Assembly: GCF_002163855.1 (NCBI RefSeq)
Contig: NZ_CP019332.1
Coordinates: 1,963,145 to 2,027,144 of the forward strand
Direction: 5' to 3'
DNA: 64,000 bases
Source of the DNA: Winogradskyella sp. PC-19
GTDB lineage: Bacteria > Bacteroidota > Bacteroidia > Flavobacteriales > Flavobacteriaceae
Shown here one piece after another: positions 16,399-24,614 of the stretch. The position numbers were made by a program, and so were the translations under genes. Positions within the stretch are counted from its first letter, which is position 1. Every line of letters starts with the position of its first letter. A model generated the notes under the pieces. That model had not been told where the DNA came from, searched no databases, and saw nothing but the letters and a program-made list of their open reading frames with translations.

Positions 16399-17505
16399 TT
16401 ATCGGTAAAAGACACGTTTTACTCGCTGAGACACGCTAGTAAGTACCTCATATGAGATTGTATTAGTAGATTCTGCAAAACTTGAAGCTTTATGATTCTC
16501 ATCAAAGATTATGACTTCATCTCCTTCTTGGCAATCTATACCTGTAATATTTATCATAATCATGTCCATGCACACATTACCAATTATTGGTACTTTCTGA
16601 TTATTTATAAAAACAAAACCTTTTTCATTTCCAAATTGTCTAGAAATGCCATCGGCATGACCGATTGGGATGGTTGCTGTTTTTTCAAAACCAAATGCGG
16701 TATACGCTCTGTTATAGCCTACGGTTTCGTCTTTCTCAATTTTATGGATTTGAGAAATGATAGATTTTAATTTAGCTATTGGTTTTAAATTACCATCTTC
16801 TTTTTCAGAATTTCCAAAGCCATAAAGTCCAATGCCACAACGAACCATATCCAAATGAGCTTCAGGATAATTAATAACACCAGATGTATTACATAAATGT
16901 AACCAAGGTCTATAACCCATTTTAGATGTAAAATCTGTAGCTATAGCCTTGAAATCTTTTATTTGTTGTAATGAAAATTCCTCTTCATTTTCATCTTCAC
17001 TGGCGGCAAGATGAGAGAACAAAGATTTAGCAATAATAGCTTTAGTTTTCTTTAAATTAGAAGCAATAATATCGATATCATTTTGCCAAAATCCTAAACG
17101 ATTTAATCCAGTATTAAATTTAAGATGAACCGGATAATCTTTTTGGTTTTCTTGTTCTGCAACACTTATAAATTCTTTTAGAATCTTTGGGCTATAAATA
17201 CTTGGCTCAAGGCATCGCTCGATTATAGTTTTAAAATTTACAGCTTGTGGATGTAATACTAGAATAGGCGTAGTGACACCAGCATCACGAAGCAAGACGC
17301 CTTCGTTTGTATAAGCAACAGCAAAGTAGTCTACATTAAGAGTCTCAAGGTGTTTTGCGACTTCGACACAATCACTCCCATAAGCAAATGCTTTGATTAC
17401 TGCTAAAAATTTAGTTTTGGACTCTAGTTTATTTTTTAAATAGTTGTAGTTGTGCGTCAGCGCATTTAAGTGAATTTCTAAGATGGTTTCTTGAGCTTTA
17501 GACAT
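16399..17505 (-). CDS. alr: Alanine racemase (PLP-dependent)
   Basis: 368 residues. The PLP lysine is Lys38 in AVIKAFAYG, where most family members have KADAYG, so Asp is replaced by Phe. The second-domain tyrosine is in [10 protein letters not shown] (~265), followed by the beta domain with [11 protein letters not shown]. It makes D-alanine for peptidoglycan. Its start overlaps the 3' end of tdk by eight bases, so both are read from one message starting upstream of tdk. Confidence 0.95.
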   Translation of the reverse strand: MSKAQETILEIHLNALTHNYNYLKNKLESKTKFLAVIKAFAYGSDCVEVAKHLETLNVDYFAVAYTNEGVLLRDAGVTTPILVLHPQAVNFKTIIERCLEPSIYSPKILKEFISVAEQENQKDYPVHLKFNTGLNRLGFWQNDIDIIASNLKKTKAIIAKSLFSHLAASEDENEEEFSLQQIKDFKAIATDFTSKMGYRPWLHLCNTSGVINYPEAHLDMVRCGIGLYGFGNSEKEDGNLKPIAKLKSIISQIHKIEKDETVGYNRAYTAFGFEKTATIPIGHADGISRQFGNEKGFVFINNQKVPIIGNVCMDMIMINITGIDCQEGDEVIIFDENHKASSFAESTNTISYEVLTSVSQRVKRVFYR

Positions 17506-18145
17506 CAGATTTTTCGTCTTTTGAGTTCAATTCTTCAGCATCTTTAACTTTCATTTGACGTACTTTTTCACGAAGCATAGATTTGTAATATGCTGCACGA
17601 CTCAAAGGTTCGTATTCGTCAACTTCTCCCAATAAAACTAAATCGTCACTTTTGGCTTTTCGATAACTGTACTGTGCAAGATTTCCGGTCTTTGTGCAAA
17701 CCGCATGCACTTTTGTAACGTATTCTGCAGTAGCCATAAGGTTTGGCATTGGTCCAAACGGATTACCTTTAAAGTCCATGTCTAAACCAGCAACAATTAC
17801 TCGAATACCTTTATTTGCCAAATCATTACAAACACTAACAATTTCATCATCAAAAAACTGAGCTTCGTCAATACCAACAACATCACAACCATCAGCCAAA
17901 ATCGGAATATTTGCTGCTGCAGGTACTGGTGTTGAGCGAATTTCATTAGAATCGTGAGACACAACTTTTTCTTCGTCATAACGCACGTCAACAGCAGGCT
18001 TAAATATTTCAACCTTTTGCCTAGCAAATTGGGCACGTTTAAGTCGACGTATTAATTCTTCTGTTTTACCAGAAAACATAGAACCGCAAATGACTTCAAT
18101 CCAACCAAATTGTTCTTTCTGATTTACCGTATTTTCGAGAAACAT
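17498..18145 (-). CDS. tdk: Thymidine kinase (type II)
   Basis: 215 residues. The P-loop is [15 protein letters not shown] at ~21-35, the DEAQFF motif is at ~105, and the lasso region is [10 protein letters not shown] with the C-terminal [11 protein letters not shown]. Type II kinases normally carry four zinc-binding Cys/His residues. Here the first pair reads VCTKTGN and the second [10 protein letters not shown], so only one cysteine remains and the zinc site appears lost. The enzyme salvages thymidine to dTMP. It is the first gene of a tdk-alr transcript with an eight-base overlap, and it is divergent from the 18230 gene. Confidence 0.95.
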   Translation of the reverse strand: MFLENTVNQKEQFGWIEVICGSMFSGKTEELIRRLKRAQFARQKVEIFKPAVDVRYDEEKVVSHDSNEIRSTPVPAAANIPILADGCDVVGIDEAQFFDDEIVSVCNDLANKGIRVIVAGLDMDFKGNPFGPMPNLMATAEYVTKVHAVCTKTGNLAQYSYRKAKSDDLVLLGEVDEYEPLSRAAYYKSMLREKVRQMKVKDAEELNSKDEKSDV

Positions 18146-18198
18146 TTTGTAATTTTAGCACTAAATCGTGTTCGATTTTCGTTTGTATAAAGGTGACG

Positions 18199-18229
18199 CA
18201 AATTTATTAAAAATCAAAAGTATTTCAAG
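18199..18229 (-). promoter_or_regulatory. Candidate promoter of tdk-alr
   Basis: On the minus strand, CTTG is followed after 19 bases by TAAATTTG (18199-18206), close to the Bacteroidetes consensus TTTG-N19-TAnnTTTG. It lies ~55 bases before the tdk start in the divergent gap. Confidence 0.5.
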
Positions 18230-18976
18230 ATGAAAAAGAAATTAGAATCAGAATTAGTTAGCATTGCGCATAGGATTCTAAAACTAACAGGAAAAGAAGA
18301 CATTAATCGCATGCATAAAGAGGTTGCGGTATTGTATGAGAAGCTTACGGTTTTAAAATTTGCACAAGAAAACTTCGAAGATGATTTACCAACTATCGGT
18401 AACGATTCTTCATTTTTCGGGATGTTAGATGCGGCCTTTAACAATAAAATCAGCGATAATATAGAGGTTGAAAACAAGGTATACGTCAATATGGATGAGC
18501 GCGAAGACGATGGTATTATGGAGCCTGTTATGAACAAAATAAAAGACATGGTTGCTTTTATGCCAGAAGAAGATGAAGCCATCGAAGAGGTTCCAAAAGT
18601 AAGCTCAAACGGACAGCAGGCAAAAACGATTGAGTTTGAAACTATAACCAAAGATTTTGCCAATATTCCTGAGTTTGAGCCTATAGAAGATGCCCAAAAA
18701 CGTGAAGCTGAGAGTAAAGTAAAATCTTTAAATGACAAGTTGAAATCTGGTGGATTGCAAATTGGACTTAATGATAAAATTGCTTTTATAAAGCATTTGT
18801 TTGATGGACAGAGTGAAGATTATGACCGGGTTATATCTCAAATAAACACATCAACTACGCTTCAAGAAGCAGAAGATTTTATACATCAATTGGTAAAGCC
18901 AGACTATAATAATTGGGAAGGAAAGGAAGAATATGAAGCCCGTTTCCTTGAAATAGTAGAAGGTAAATTTAACTAA
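18230..18976 (+). CDS. Conserved hypothetical protein, acidic linker between two helical ends
   Basis: 248 residues with no catalytic motif that I recognise. Residues ~1-65 are helical (MKKKLESELVSIAHRILKLT...). Residues ~75-165 are very acidic and low in order, with two EEDEAIEEVP-like stretches. The last ~80 residues are a compact helical region with GLNDKIAFIKHLFDGQSEDY and KPDYNNWEGKEEYEARF, a C-terminal block I recall as conserved across Bacteroidetes. There is no signal peptide or TM helix, so it is probably cytoplasmic. The DoxX-like gene begins three bases downstream and rsmI follows directly, which suggests one operon. Function is unknown. Confidence 0.75.
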   Translation: MKKKLESELVSIAHRILKLTGKEDINRMHKEVAVLYEKLTVLKFAQENFEDDLPTIGNDSSFFGMLDAAFNNKISDNIEVENKVYVNMDEREDDGIMEPVMNKIKDMVAFMPEEDEAIEEVPKVSSNGQQAKTIEFETITKDFANIPEFEPIEDAQKREAESKVKSLNDKLKSGGLQIGLNDKIAFIKHLFDGQSEDYDRVISQINTSTTLQEAEDFIHQLVKPDYNNWEGKEEYEARFLEIVEGKFN

Positions 18977-18979
18977 CAC

Positions 18980-19336
18980 ATGCTAACAAAAAAAATCATT
19001 TACTGGGTGTCGACAGCGGTACTATGTGGTATTATGTTGTATTCGGCACAGATGTATTTTAGGAATACTGAAATGGTCAAAGGTTTTTTTGAGAGTTTTA
19101 ATTACCCAACATATTTCGTGATTCCACTTGCAGTTTTAAAAGTGTTTGGTGTAATTATGATTTTATGGAGAAAAAGCCAATGGCTTACCGAATGGGCATA
19201 TGCTGGTTTCTTTTTTGATTTGGTTTTAGCTTACATGGCACATCATTTTGCTAATGATGGACAAGAACTATTTGCTTTGATAGCGCTAGTAGCAATTTTT
19301 CCTTCTTATTTTTTGGGTAAATATATTAGAGATTAA
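18980..19336 (+). CDS. DoxX-like four-helix membrane protein
   Basis: 118 residues with four TM helices at about 7-25, 45-62, 70-90 and 97-113. The second helix carries VLKVFGVIMIL and the region after it has WLTEWAYAGFFFDL, the usual look of the DoxX-like family. Members of the DoxX fold have been tied to redox roles, but these short versions have no assigned function. It lies between a conserved hypothetical and rsmI with gaps of three and zero bases. Confidence 0.75.
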   Translation: MLTKKIIYWVSTAVLCGIMLYSAQMYFRNTEMVKGFFESFNYPTYFVIPLAVLKVFGVIMILWRKSQWLTEWAYAGFFFDLVLAYMAHHFANDGQELFALIALVAIFPSYFLGKYIRD

Positions 19337-20008
19337 ATGGGAAAACTCTATCTCGTACCAACGCCAATAGGAAATTTAAAAGATATGACGTTTAGAGCCG
19401 TTGAGGTACTAAATGAAGTCGACCTAATTTTAGCCGAAGACACACGTACTTCGGGTAAACTTTTAAAACATTTTGAAATTACGACACAGATGCAAAGCCA
19501 TCACATGCACAACGAGCATAAAACGGTAACACATTTGGTCGAAAAATTAAAATCAGGATTATCAATAGCTGTGATTAGCGATGCAGGTACACCAGCAATT
19601 TCTGATCCAGGTTTTTTATTAACGCGTGCTGCAGTAGAAAACAATATTGAAGTCGAATGTTTACCAGGAGCCACTGCTTTTGTGCCAGCTTTGGTAAATA
19701 GTGGATTACCAAATGATAAGTTTGTTTTTGAAGGCTTTTTACCTGTAAAAAAAGGGCGTCAAACACGTTTGCTATTACTTGCTGAAGAAACTCGAACTAT
19801 GATTTTTTATGAAAGCCCACATAAGCTAGTAAAGACTCTAGGACATTTTAGCGAATATTTTGGAGAAGACAGACCAGTTTCAGTTTCGCGAGAATTAACT
19901 AAATTATTTGAAGAAACCATTAGGGGAACGGCTAAAGAGGTTTTAGAACATTACACGAATAAGCCACCCAAAGGAGAGATTGTAATTGTTGTTGGTGGTA
20001 AGAAATAG
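19337..20008 (+). CDS. rsmI: 16S rRNA (cytidine-1402-2'-O)-methyltransferase RsmI
   Basis: 223 residues of the tetrapyrrole-methylase fold. The N-terminal YLVPTPIGNLKDMTFRAVE, EDTRTSGKLLKHF and SDAGTPAISDPGF blocks are diagnostic for RsmI, and the PGATAFVPALVNSGLP segment closes the SAM pocket. It methylates the ribose of C1402 in the decoding centre of 16S rRNA. It starts directly after the DoxX gene stop, and its own stop runs into a repeat-derived sequence that supplies the start of the next gene. Confidence 0.96.
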   Translation: MGKLYLVPTPIGNLKDMTFRAVEVLNEVDLILAEDTRTSGKLLKHFEITTQMQSHHMHNEHKTVTHLVEKLKSGLSIAVISDAGTPAISDPGFLLTRAAVENNIEVECLPGATAFVPALVNSGLPNDKFVFEGFLPVKKGRQTRLLLLAEETRTMIFYESPHKLVKTLGHFSEYFGEDRPVSVSRELTKLFEETIRGTAKEVLEHYTNKPPKGEIVIVVGGKK

Positions 20009-20010
20009 TT

Positions 20011-20037
20011 GTCATTCAGAACGAAGTGAAGAATCTC
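20011..20037. repeat. Partial copy of the GTCATT...GAATCTC repeat
   Basis: GTCATTCAGAACGAAGTGAA followed by GAATCTC resembles one arm of the palindrome at 2295-2375. It occupies the whole gap between rsmI and the glycosylase gene and continues into the glycosylase coding region. The second arm is missing. Confidence 0.6.
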
Positions 20038-20598
20038 TTAAAAGAAATTAGCCAGTGCACAATTTGTAAAGCATATTTACCATTAGGACCACGACCTGTA
20101 GTAACAGCAAACATAAATTCTAAAATTATAATCATTGGTCAAGCACCAGGAACTAAGGTTCATGAATCCGGAATTCCTTGGGATGATCAAAGTGGCAAAA
20201 AACTGCGACAATGGCTCAATGTTACTGACGAGCAATTTTATAATACTGAAAACTTTGCGATTATACCCATGGGATTTTGTTATCCTGGAAAAGGAAAAAC
20301 AGGAGATTTACCACCAAGACCGGAATGTGCGCCGCAATGGCATCAGCTATTATTGGACAAAATGCCAAATGTTGAGTTGGTTATTTTAGTCGGTGCTTAC
20401 GCACAGAAATATTATCTAAAAGATAAAGCTAAACGGACATTGACCGAAACTGTAGGTGAGTACAAAAGCTATTTACCAAAGTATTTTCCTATTGCTCATC
20501 CATCACCTACCAATCGTTTTTGGCGGGCTAAAAATCCTTGGTTTGAGGAGTTGATTGTGGCGGAGTTGCAGAAGAAAGTAAGGGAAATATTGAATTAG
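20026..20598 (+). CDS. Uracil-DNA glycosylase superfamily protein, iron-sulfur (family 4-like)
   Basis: 190 residues. Motif A is IIGQAPGTKVHESGIPW at ~36-52 and motif B is AHPSPTNRFW near 165, the two base-binding and catalytic motifs of the superfamily. Four cysteines at 11, 14, 85 and 101 (CTIC, GFCYPG, RPECAPQ) match the layout of the [4Fe-4S] cluster of family 4 enzymes. It probably excises uracil from DNA. The start used here is a GTG at 20026 that lies inside a dispersed repeat. No ATG is available before Cys11, so GTG is the only start that keeps the first cluster cysteines. Confidence 0.85.
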   Translation: MKNLLKEISQCTICKAYLPLGPRPVVTANINSKIIIIGQAPGTKVHESGIPWDDQSGKKLRQWLNVTDEQFYNTENFAIIPMGFCYPGKGKTGDLPPRPECAPQWHQLLLDKMPNVELVILVGAYAQKYYLKDKAKRTLTETVGEYKSYLPKYFPIAHPSPTNRFWRAKNPWFEELIVAELQKKVREILN

Positions 20599-20622
20599 AA
20601 ACCTCACCATTTCTGATGAGGT
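20599..20622 (+). terminator. Weak hairpin after the glycosylase gene
   Basis: AACCTCA and TGAGGTT pair around a ten-base loop directly after the stop codon. The T-run is poor (AATCTTA), so termination efficiency is doubtful. Confidence 0.4.
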
Positions 20623-20649
20623 TAATCTTATATCTAAAAGCGACGCGAT

Positions 20650-21252
20650 TTAATATTTACTGCCATCATGTTTTCCAACTTCAAAGCCATGCTTTCCTAA
20701 ATATTGGTTTCCACTTTCAATAGCACCTTCTTCGATGTTTGTTCCCATAGAATCATTCCATCTATTTAAGTAGCCAAAGAGTGAAATAACACCAAGCATT
20801 TCTACAATTTCACCTTCATCCCAATGTTTATATAAACGTTCTTTAATTTCTGCATCAACAGCATTTGGCACCATAGACGCTTGCAAAGAAAAGTCTAAGG
20901 CAGCACGTTCAGCTTCAGAAAAAGCGGGGTGTGTTCTATATTCCCAAATGTTATCTAATTGTTCTTGTTCTGCACCATAACGTTCCGCAGCTCTAATAGC
21001 ATGCGCTTGGCAATAACGGCAACCTGTACTGTTACTACTTACCCAGGCAATCATACGCTTTAATGCCGAAGTTACACGACCTTCATTAGCCATTACAGCT
21101 TTATTTAAGTTTATAAACGCCTTAGAAATTGCTGGTCTGCGTTGCATCGTTAAGACAGAATTTGGACAAAACCCCAAGGTTTCATTAAAGAATTCTGCAA
21201 GTTCTTTGGTTTCTAAATCGTGTTCAGGAGATAACGGAGTTACTAATGCCAT
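20650..21252 (-). CDS. AhpD-like carboxymuconolactone decarboxylase family protein
   Basis: 200 residues when started at MALVTPLSP. An in-frame Met 30 codons upstream (21342) would add a hydrophobic leader and run into the divergent OsmC gene, so it is rejected. The redox motif Cys78-x2-Cys81-x2-His84 (CRYCQAHA) sits in the conserved helix hairpin of the AhpD/CMD fold. These proteins act as peroxidase-linked thiol reductases, although true lactone decarboxylases also share the fold. It is divergent from osmC, another thiol-peroxide enzyme, with 66 bases between the starts, so a shared response to oxidants is a reasonable inference. Confidence 0.85.
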   Translation of the reverse strand: MALVTPLSPEHDLETKELAEFFNETLGFCPNSVLTMQRRPAISKAFINLNKAVMANEGRVTSALKRMIAWVSSNSTGCRYCQAHAIRAAERYGAEQEQLDNIWEYRTHPAFSEAERAALDFSLQASMVPNAVDAEIKERLYKHWDEGEIVEMLGVISLFGYLNRWNDSMGTNIEEGAIESGNQYLGKHGFEVGKHDGSKY

Positions 21253-21318
21253 ATTTGTTTGTTTTAAGTCGTATTTTTGAAAGGACAAGATAATAGTTAT
21301 AACATAAAATAGTATAAA

Positions 21319-21750
21319 ATGCCAGATAAAATCACAACACACTGGAAAGACGGATTAACTTTTGAATCTGATAATCCAAGCGGAAAAACTGTAGTCATGG
21401 ATACCAATATCGATGGTCAGGATGAGCGTTATGGATTATCACCAAAAGCGATGATGTTGTCTTCTTTGGCTGGTTGTTCGGCATTAGACGTGATTTCAAC
21501 TTTAGAGAAAATGAAATCACCTATCGATGATTTTAAAATTGAAGTTTCTGGAGAATTAACCGATGAGCATCCAAGATATTACCATTCGGTAGTTGTGGAT
21601 TATCACTTCTATGGTACAGATTTAAATAAGAAAAAGTGTGAACGCGCTGTAGAGTTATCTGTTGAAAAATATTGTGGTGTTATGGAAATGTTCAGACAAT
21701 TTGCAAAAGTTGAAACGAATAATCATTTTCATATTATTATGAAGCAGTAA
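21319..21750 (+). CDS. OsmC-family organic hydroperoxide reductase
   Basis: 143 residues. The two peroxidatic and resolving cysteines are Cys53 (LAGCSALDV) and Cys119 (EKYCGVMEMF), placed as in OsmC/Ohr, with the conserved acidic residues around them. Ohr and OsmC detoxify fatty acid and other organic peroxides. It is divergent from the AhpD-like gene. A short palindromic stretch lies between its stop and recJ, so it may not be in one transcript with recJ. Confidence 0.88.
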   Translation: MPDKITTHWKDGLTFESDNPSGKTVVMDTNIDGQDERYGLSPKAMMLSSLAGCSALDVISTLEKMKSPIDDFKIEVSGELTDEHPRYYHSVVVDYHFYGTDLNKKKCERAVELSVEKYCGVMEMFRQFAKVETNNHFHIIMKQ

Positions 21751-21780
21751 CGGTTTAAAAACTTATTTCCGCAGGAAATT

Positions 21781-23472
21781 ATGCGTTGGACGATAAAACC
21801 AAAACCCGAAGCCACCAAAGTTGAAGCGTTGCAAAAAGCACTTCAAGTCGATGAAACCGTAGCAACTTTATTGTTACAACGTGACATTGAAACTTACGAA
21901 GCTGCAAAGACGTTTTTCAGACCAAGTTTTAAAGATTTGCACGACCCATATTTAATGAAAGATATGGACAAAGCTGTTGCTAGAATAGAAACTGCTATAG
22001 TCGAATGTGAAAACATAATGGTTTATGGCGATTATGATGTAGATGGAACAACATCTGTGGCTTTAATGTCTTCCTATTTAAAAACAAAAACCGAAAATAT
22101 AGCAACATACATTCCTGATCGTTATGATGAAGGTTATGGCGTGTCTTATAAAGGTATTGACTTCGCTGAAGACAATGGGTTTAGTCTTATTATAGCCTTA
22201 GATTGTGGTGTAAAAGCTATTGAAAAAGTAGCCTATGCTAAAGAAAAAGGTATCGATTTTATAATTTGTGACCATCATAGACCAGGTGATGATTTACCAA
22301 ATGCAGTCGCAGTTTTAGACCCAAAACGTAACGACTGCGACTATCCGTTTAAAGAACTTTGCGGTTGCGGTGTTGGGTTTAAATTGATTTCTGCTTTGGC
22401 TGAAAAAGAAGGTCACACTCCTGAAGATTTGGTTCAATATTTAGATTTAGTGGCGACTGCCATTGGAGCAGATATTGTTCCTATTGTGGGCGAGAATAGA
22501 GCATTAGCTTATTTTGGTTTACAGGTTATAAATAGTAATCCAAGACCCGGAATGAAGGCTATGATTGTTGAGGTCAAAAAGGAGGAGTTAACAATTACAG
22601 ATGTTGTTTTTATAATAGCGCCAAGAATAAATGCCGCAGGCAGAATGAAACATGGTAATCATGCTGTGACTTTACTAACCGAAACAGATTTTAATCTAGC
22701 AGCCGAGTATGCAGTTGATATTGATCAGTACAATACAGACCGCAGAGAAACGGATAAACGCATTACCGAAGAAGCCTTAATTAAGATAGAAGAAAATAAT
22801 GAACACGACCGTTTTACAACAGTCGTTTTTGATAAGGATTGGCATAAAGGTGTCATTGGGATTGTAGCTTCTCGATTAATAGAAACGTATTATAGACCAA
22901 CTTTAGTTTTTACAAAAAGTGGTGGTAAACTAGCAGCTTCGGCACGTTCGGTAAATGGTTTTGATGTTTATAATGCTCTAGAAGCTTGCTCCGAGTATAT
23001 CGAACAATTTGGAGGACATAAATATGCAGCTGGCTTAACCTTATTACCAGAAAATTACGTCGCTTTTAAGTCGAAGTTCGAAGAAGTGGTAAAAGAAACT
23101 ATTGACCCAAAACTATTAGTACCAGAATTAAAAATAGATTTAGAGATTGACCTTAGTCAAATAGATGATAGATTAATGCGAATTCTAAAACAATTTGCAC
23201 CTTTTGGGCCAGGAAATATGACACCGGTTTTTATGACACAAGGCATCAGAGACACTGGTTGGGGAAAATGTGTTGGCGAGGATAAGACACATATAAGATT
23301 AACGGCTAGTCAAAATCACAAAGACCAAATTGTATGTATTGGTTTTGGTTTGGGAAATAAAATAGACTTGATCAAAGACAAACAATTATTTAATGTAGCT
23401 TATACTGTTGATGAAAATCATTGGAATGGCAATGTGAGTTTACAATTAAAGTTAAAAGACATTAAAGCATAA
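21781..23472 (+). CDS. recJ: Single-stranded-DNA-specific exonuclease RecJ
   Basis: 563 residues. The DHH-phosphoesterase motifs are in order: VYGDYDVDGTTSVAL at ~80-94 (motif I), ALDCGVKA (motif II), CDHHRPGDD at ~163 (motif III, DHH) and AVLDPKR. The DHHA1 half contains SARSVNGFDVYNALE and the GGHKYAAGL metal/ssDNA loop (~400-425), followed by the OB-fold. RecJ degrades 5' ssDNA ends in recombination and mismatch repair. ATG at 21781 follows a TTTCCGCAGGAAA palindromic stretch. It sits near two other repair genes in the window (glycosylase upstream, AddAB-type further on). Confidence 0.96.
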   Translation: MRWTIKPKPEATKVEALQKALQVDETVATLLLQRDIETYEAAKTFFRPSFKDLHDPYLMKDMDKAVARIETAIVECENIMVYGDYDVDGTTSVALMSSYLKTKTENIATYIPDRYDEGYGVSYKGIDFAEDNGFSLIIALDCGVKAIEKVAYAKEKGIDFIICDHHRPGDDLPNAVAVLDPKRNDCDYPFKELCGCGVGFKLISALAEKEGHTPEDLVQYLDLVATAIGADIVPIVGENRALAYFGLQVINSNPRPGMKAMIVEVKKEELTITDVVFIIAPRINAAGRMKHGNHAVTLLTETDFNLAAEYAVDIDQYNTDRRETDKRITEEALIKIEENNEHDRFTTVVFDKDWHKGVIGIVASRLIETYYRPTLVFTKSGGKLAASARSVNGFDVYNALEACSEYIEQFGGHKYAAGLTLLPENYVAFKSKFEEVVKETIDPKLLVPELKIDLEIDLSQIDDRLMRILKQFAPFGPGNMTPVFMTQGIRDTGWGKCVGEDKTHIRLTASQNHKDQIVCIGFGLGNKIDLIKDKQLFNVAYTVDENHWNGNVSLQLKLKDIKA

Positions 23473-23498
23473 AGTCTTTTAATATGCGTTATATTTCT

Positions 23499-24611
23499 AT
23501 GAAAAATATTTGCACACTCTTTATTCTATTTAACATTCAGATTACATTTTCTCAAAATTTAGTTTTGAACCCAAGTTTCGAAAGGCAAGTGGACGAAAGA
23601 TGTCGTGTTTATCTAGGCGGTTTTAATAAGACTATTTCAGGTTGGACTATACCAAATATGGGTTCAACAGATTATTTTGATACTTGTAGTGACGACATGG
23701 GTTCGAAAAATTATAACGGTTATCAAAAGCCTAAGTCAGGAAAGGCTTATGCCGGTATATATGTTTATACGGATAAGAATTACAGAGAATATGTACAAGG
23801 TGAACTTTCGGAAACGTTGACTAAAGATGAAATTTATGAAGTGACTTTTTACCTTAGTTTAGCAGATAAGTCATCTTTTGCAATAAATGATATTGAAGTC
23901 TTATTTACTGAAGAAAAATTAAATCCTTGTTATAAGTCTAACAGTTGCGAAAAGGCAATTAAACCAAAGGCCGCTACTGATAAAAAATTCAAAATATATT
24001 CTGATAACAGCGATATGTTTTTTGCTGATAAAAGGTCATGGAAAGCATATACCTTTCAGTTCAAAGCCCAGGGTTATGAAAACTTTTTTTCAATTGGGAA
24101 TTTTTATAGAAATAATAGAACTAAAACTAAAAGAAATTTGTCTTCAAGCCCGTATTTGTTTTCCTATTACTACATCGATGAGGTATCTGTTATACCATTA
24201 AATAAGGCATTAGCCTCAGAAGACTCAAAAATAAGTACTACAAAAGAAGAACTTAAGATTGTGGCTAATAAGACCTATACTTTTAAAAATGTCTTGTTTG
24301 ATTTTGATAAATCTGAATTATTAAATTCGTCTAAAGATGAATTAAAGGGTTTATTTAAGCATCTAAAAGCAAACGAAGAATTAGATATTGAGATTTATGG
24401 ACATACTGACAACATAGGTCTGGATAAAAGAAATGAAGATTTATCCAAACAACGGGCAAAAGCTGTAGCACAATACTTAATTTTACTAGGAATAAAAGAG
24501 ATTCGCATCACATATTTTGGTTTTGGAAGTCTTAACCCTATAACAACCAATAAAACCGAAGAAGGGCGTCAACAAAATAGACGCGTGGAGTTTAGGCTCA
24601 TAAAAAAATAA
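23499..24611 (+). CDS. OmpA-family outer-membrane protein with an N-terminal extracytoplasmic domain
   Basis: 370 residues starting at MKNICTLFILF, which opens a signal peptide ending ITFSQ. The ATG five codons earlier (23484) is in frame but adds nothing typical. Residues ~20-240 form an uncharacterised beta-rich domain opening NLVLNPSFERQ, a pattern seen in cell-surface carbohydrate-binding-like modules. The last ~110 residues are an OmpA peptidoglycan-binding domain with NVLFDFDKSEL, the HTDNIGLDKRNEDLSKQRA motif and a GRQQNRRVEFRL end. It probably anchors an outer-membrane or surface domain to the cell wall. It starts after recJ, and the MFS gene follows within three bases. Confidence 0.85.
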   Translation: MKNICTLFILFNIQITFSQNLVLNPSFERQVDERCRVYLGGFNKTISGWTIPNMGSTDYFDTCSDDMGSKNYNGYQKPKSGKAYAGIYVYTDKNYREYVQGELSETLTKDEIYEVTFYLSLADKSSFAINDIEVLFTEEKLNPCYKSNSCEKAIKPKAATDKKFKIYSDNSDMFFADKRSWKAYTFQFKAQGYENFFSIGNFYRNNRTKTKRNLSSSPYLFSYYYIDEVSVIPLNKALASEDSKISTTKEELKIVANKTYTFKNVLFDFDKSELLNSSKDELKGLFKHLKANEELDIEIYGHTDNIGLDKRNEDLSKQRAKAVAQYLILLGIKEIRITYFGFGSLNPITTNKTEEGRQQNRRVEFRLIKK

Positions 24612-24614
24612 TAT

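Noticed and set aside
21253-21342. Extended start for the AhpD-like gene
   Set aside because: The extra residues are hydrophobic and overlap the divergent osmC start; MALV at 21252 begins the conserved domain.
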